DNA of 64,000 nt, from contig CM037845.1 in assembly GCA_021234535.1 (NCBI GenBank), positions 8,858,143 to 8,922,142 on the forward strand. Direction: 5' to 3'. Position numbers and translations under genes: made by a program. The notes below the pieces were generated by a model. That model made no database searches, was not told the DNA's origin, and was given only the letters and a program-made list of their open reading frames with translations. Numbering within the stretch: the first letter of the stretch is position 1; the number at the start of each line of letters is the position of its first letter. Positions 60,489 to 64,000 of the stretch are shown here, one piece after another. The stretch is from Stichopus chloronotus (lineage: Eukaryota > Echinodermata > Holothuroidea > Aspidochirotida > Stichopodidae).

Positions 60489-62582
60489 GTAAGTTTACAT
60501 GATACACACACCTCGTGGCTAATACTACTCTGTCATTTGACTTTGCTTACAACTACACAAAAGTTACAATGTGTCAATTTTACTGTAGGTACATAAAAAT
60601 ACCTCTAATGGCAGAAATCGTGGGTTCACATTGTGCTCAGTTGTAAAATGAGAAGGTGCAGCACAGAAAATCTTTTCATATTATTACATTCGTGAGGTAC
60701 TGCTTGTACTAAACCCCATGTAAGTGAGTGTTTTGGATTTTTACCAACCTCATTATCATCAATCAAATCCTTCGGTGTATCATTGTAGGTGCTACCATGC
60801 TACTTTGTGGTAAATGAAGAAAAGGAGGGGGGAGGGAGGGGGTCTGACTGAGGATATTACAATTTCAAGTACTGTATCATACATAACAAAGTATCAAACC
60901 TGTCAGAATTAGGCTTAATGCCAGTTTTGAACAACTACTGTATGGAGTATCAAAAACTGGAGAAGCTGTTGTGGGACATGGTACACATTTTCGTCATTAC
61001 ATGTCCCTGAGAGGATACTGTGCAAGATACTGTACCAAAACAACAAAACCAATACCGATGTCATATGTAACGTTTGGCCAGAGCTATGACTGGTAAAAAT
61101 TTCATCTTCATACTGTAGGAGGTGAGTGACAGGGTCAAAGGTCATCTTGCAAAATGATCAAAATTTGACATTCTCTATCGGGGTCTAAGTTTGAACCACA
61201 TTAATCTCATTAATGAAGTTTCCAGAAGTCTTTAAATCCATATTCATATGTACCTATGTACTGTGCTACACCTTTCAAATGAAGACTTCCCGCCGGGATG
61301 GGAGTGCTGAAGATTGGAAAGTGCATGACCGTCCAGAAAAAGCTGATTTGGGGATCAGAGCATTCCAGTGGGTCACAACTCATAAACTGGTTGGAATTTT
61401 ACCTATTTTTTCACTGTGTTCCAAGCATTAATAGAGATTTGTTTGAGATGAATTGCAGCAAAATCTGAGACCGTGTCTAGTCAACCCATTTGTTGAGTTG
61501 ACAGTAAATGAAAATTTCAATTATTTGCCCAATCACCACTAGCAGGTGTACAGTAGTCAATTGTTATTCTTTGAATATTGCTCAAGGCATACTGTAACAT
61601 TGATCATGAAAATCCAAACAATTCCTGTGCAAAACTGGTTTAAACGTCATGAAGACTGCCAGAAGTATGATGTCCATAAATTAGTTTTATCCATCGAACA
61701 GCTTTGTTTAATGCATTTTCAAAGGTCCACTAAAGGACTGACTGTACCTCTTACGGGTGTAGAAAGGTGTAGAAACTATACCCTTCCCCTGATCTATTTT
61801 AGACCCACCGATTTTCCATGAAAGAATGGGAAATTCCATTTTGGACTTGCCAACTTGTGTAAATTTCTGTGTCTAATAATTCTGTTAAATTCCATGTTGC
61901 TATCAACCAAAGATTCTTCAGCACAAAAGGTATGCAGTGGTTAAGAGTCTTTCGTGTAAACAGTGCAGCATATATGGATGAATAAAAATTGCTTCAAAAT
62001 TGCCACAAACTTAAATGCCCAATGAAATGTTACTCATGACATCAGTAATGTAGTTGAGCCCTGGCAGACTGAGGTGAAAGCTGGCCATGAACAGAGGCGC
62101 GTAAGGCTATGCAGGCCTTGTTTCTTCGAGCTCACTGAAAGCCTGAGACTTTTAGGTCAAGCTGGTCTCGACTACAATCCTGCATATCACAAAAAGTGTT
62201 TCATGTACTTTTTAAATTAAATTAAAGTGTACATTTACATACAAAATAATCATGACATGTTGAAAGTCAGAGCAAAATGTTTGTGGAGATAATGGTTTTA
62301 TCAAAGAGATGAATTTTTCGTGGTTAGAGTGTCCTCCTAGGCATACAAATATAGGGCCTATGTCAACTATATGTATGAAAAGTGTCTAGGGGGGAAGGAA
62401 CCAGTTACAGTACAAGCAAATTGTTACATGGCATCCGATTATACCCCCTATCCTTTGTTTGAATAACATGAAAGCTTGGGCTGGTGCATCAGAGATCTTA
62501 CAGTTTAGCGTGCATTCGATCAATGATTGTGAGTAACTGCAGGTTTTATGACCTTTCCTTAAATCATTATCTTTTTCACCAG
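60489..62582 (+). other. First intron of the 60.4-kb gene
   Basis: GTAAGTTTAC at the 5' end, CTTTTTCACCAG at the 3' end, 2.09 kb. It contains a G-rich GGAGGGGGGAGGGAGGGGG stretch at 60823-60841 and many TACTGTA motifs. Confidence 0.65.
60823..60841 (+). other. Potential G-quadruplex in intron 1
   Basis: Three G runs of 6, 3 and 5 separated by single A, the six-run able to supply two G-triplets. It lies about 0.33 kb after the first donor, on the coding strand. Confidence 0.5.
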
Positions 62583-62701
62583 GCAAGACTGGGCCAGCGA
62601 AAGGTCCCTTTGCAGTAGAGATTCCCAAAGAAACATCCACTTCAGAGGCACAGAATGCATTAAAGAGACAGCTGAAGATAAAAGATAAACTGGTTTTAAA
62701 A
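62583..62701 (+). CDS. Second coding exon of the 60.4-kb gene
   Basis: A 119-nt exon between CACCAG and GTAAGA. With exon 1 it gives 53 in-frame codons (40 + 119 nt) and ends phase 0. The residues start KTGPAKGPFAVEIPKETS and continue into a Lys/Leu-rich helical segment (ALKRQLKIKDKLVLK) that could begin a coiled coil. I do not recognise the protein. No third exon is convincing in the remaining 1.3 kb, so the gene runs off the window. Confidence 0.75.
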
Positions 62702-63159
62702 GTAAGATTCAACAAGTTTTTGAAATTTGACCTACAGTATGCTTACAGGAATGTCATTCTGAGCTGTTTGTATTCAATGAAATGGACATTGGTATTCAAC
62801 GGTGCATGAGTGGAGAGAGGAGTGGGGTACGGTGGGGCAAGCCACAAAACTACACATGTACAGTAGCTCTCCCTCATGTTTTTACAAGTTCACAGAGTAG
62901 ATTGTAGCTTATTGCCGATGTTCCAGACTATCGTTTTGCCATTGCAGTAGGTCATGCATAGTTCAAGTAATTGTCGACTTTTTTTTTTTATTTTTTCTTG
63001 ATTCAATGTTCAGCAGCAGTTATTGATATCTCTCTTTAAATCACATTCTCATGTGTGTCAATTCAACAGTTAGTGTATTAAATGTATACCTCTGTTCATT
63101 GCATTGTGGGTTTGGAATCAACTTTCTAATCCAGTATTGTAGATTACACTGTATACTAA

Positions 63160-63290
63160 GGCTGTTCGGAAAACCGGTTTGATTTGAAAACTGGTTGAAA
63201 CCAGTTTTGTTTGATTCGGTTTTTGGAATTTTTGAGAAACCTAAGAACCGGTTACTAGGAAAAAACCGGTTAGTAACCGATCGTGATTTT
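63160..63290. repeat. ACCGGTT-rich dispersed-repeat-like segment
   Basis: GGCTGTTCGGAAAACCGGTT begins a stretch with several AACCGGTT or AACTGGTT variants in both orientations, ending near GTTAGTAACCGATCG. It resembles a MITE family with imperfect internal palindromes; no target duplication was found. Confidence 0.5.
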
Positions 63291-63449
63291 TGTTCCATTT
63301 CAAATTTTACTTCGATGAGGCATTTCACACTTTTTTAATGGAAAGTTTCTACTTATTGCTGGTGTGTTGAAGGATTTGTCAAAAAGCTTGAGTTTTCGTT
63401 TCACTTTTGACCACCAACAGTTTTGCGAATTCTTATTCAAAATAATTTG

Positions 63450-63540
63450 CAGTCGCCGCGGCACAGTGGTGGTTCCCCTCGCCCTATGGTCTATGGCATT
63501 AGCCTTGCAATCATTACGATCATTATCTCGATGTGAGCAA
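63450..63540 (+). repeat. Possible tRNA-derived SINE head, decayed
   Basis: GTCGCCGCGGCACAGTGGTG, then CCTCGCC and TTGCAATC, mirrors the 5' half of tRNA-derived SINEs (A box and anticodon-arm region). A clear B box (GGTTCGAATCC) is missing, so this is not a tRNA gene. Confidence 0.35.
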
Positions 63541-64000
63541 AGTAAAATCTAGCAACTTAACGATCGCATGCTTCTTATCAATTTGTTATTCTTCCTTGTA
63601 CCAACCTCATTTTCTTTTAACCTGGTATTCTCTGATTCCATGTGGACTGGTTTTTGGGCATGATTGCACAAGTGTTCATGAACATGAGGGATTTATTGTA
63701 AGTTACGTTAGCTTCAAAGGCTTGGCTATATGTTAAAAGATGTGCGACAACAGCATGCAGTCTTCGGCAGCAAAACACATTGGCGTTTACGCTAGGGTAA
63801 GTTAGTGTTATGTTGTAGGAAGGGCCGTGTATGCTAAGCTGTGGGCTGTCGCTGGTATGTCCAGATCTCAGAAGAATGTTTCTGTCACATCATCACATGA
63901 CCGATCTGAACCAATAGAATTATACAAACTGCAAATTCACGAAGCAAATTATTACCACTGGTGCCGCGAATGAACTGCACACTAAAGGAGTAAACAGCCT

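Noticed and set aside
62386..62715. 109-codon - strand ORF
   Set aside because: It is the antisense of the well-supported + strand exon at 62583-62701.
63750..63880. Possible third exon candidates (before GGTAAGTT at 63796 or GTATGT at 63855)
   Set aside because: Very short, atypical amino-acid composition and weak acceptors; not separable from chance.
1..64000. CRISPR arrays, operons, rRNA genes, prophage or bacterial islands
   Set aside because: No spaced identical repeats, no clustered co-directional ORFs and no rRNA-like sequence; splice sites and repeat types show animal nuclear DNA.

Overview
The window is animal nuclear DNA. Coding exons are few and separated by GT-AG introns. Most of the sequence is A+T-rich and non-coding, littered with microsatellites, homopolymers, MITEs and decayed retroelements. 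Nothing bacterial, organellar or viral was seen. The BEL/Pao gag remnant, the 'YRDD/WFN' reverse transcriptase remnant, hAT-type MITEs and repeated TAGGCCTA 8-mers fit a marine invertebrate, possibly a deuterostome such as an echinoderm. That assignment is inference.

Layout. (1) 2-3523, + strand: the 3' part of a gene for a Met/Pro/Gly- and Gln-rich acidic regulator-like protein. A very long exon (2-1690) joins in phase to a short terminal exon (3428-3523), and a possible 3' UTR runs to about 4.95 kb. (2) 5-24 kb: non-coding DNA with a frameshifted BEL/Pao gag fragment (12721-13235), a degenerate array of roughly 145-bp units (13.27-14.33 kb), one copy of a 0.5-kb dispersed repeat, and the start of a poly-G/poly-C-rich zone. 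(3) 24139-25109: a compact gene with a TATA box, an intact 200-codon ORF for a cysteine-free, proline-rich, probably secreted protein, and a candidate 3' intron. I do not recognise this protein. (4) 25-58 kb: repeat-rich DNA, including a 5'-truncated reverse transcriptase pseudogene on the - strand (37936-38458), four MITE-like elements with readable ends (28.1, 44.2, 52.5 and 53.4 kb), a 0.55-kb foldback element (47.2-47.75 kb) and a second copy of the 0.5-kb repeat. (5) 59369-60003: a hAT-like non-autonomous element just upstream of (6), the 5' end of another + strand gene. Its first two coding exons (60449-60488 and 62583-62701) are phase-compatible, and it continues past the window.

The three genes lie on the same strand but nothing links them functionally. 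The best leads are the orphan secreted-protein gene, an IkappaB-type DSGLDS motif in the first protein, 23 poly(G)/poly(C) tracts of 11 bp or more confined to 9.7-55 kb, a stem-loop with partial hammerhead-ribozyme-like strands, and several small transposons whose target-site duplications can be read directly.
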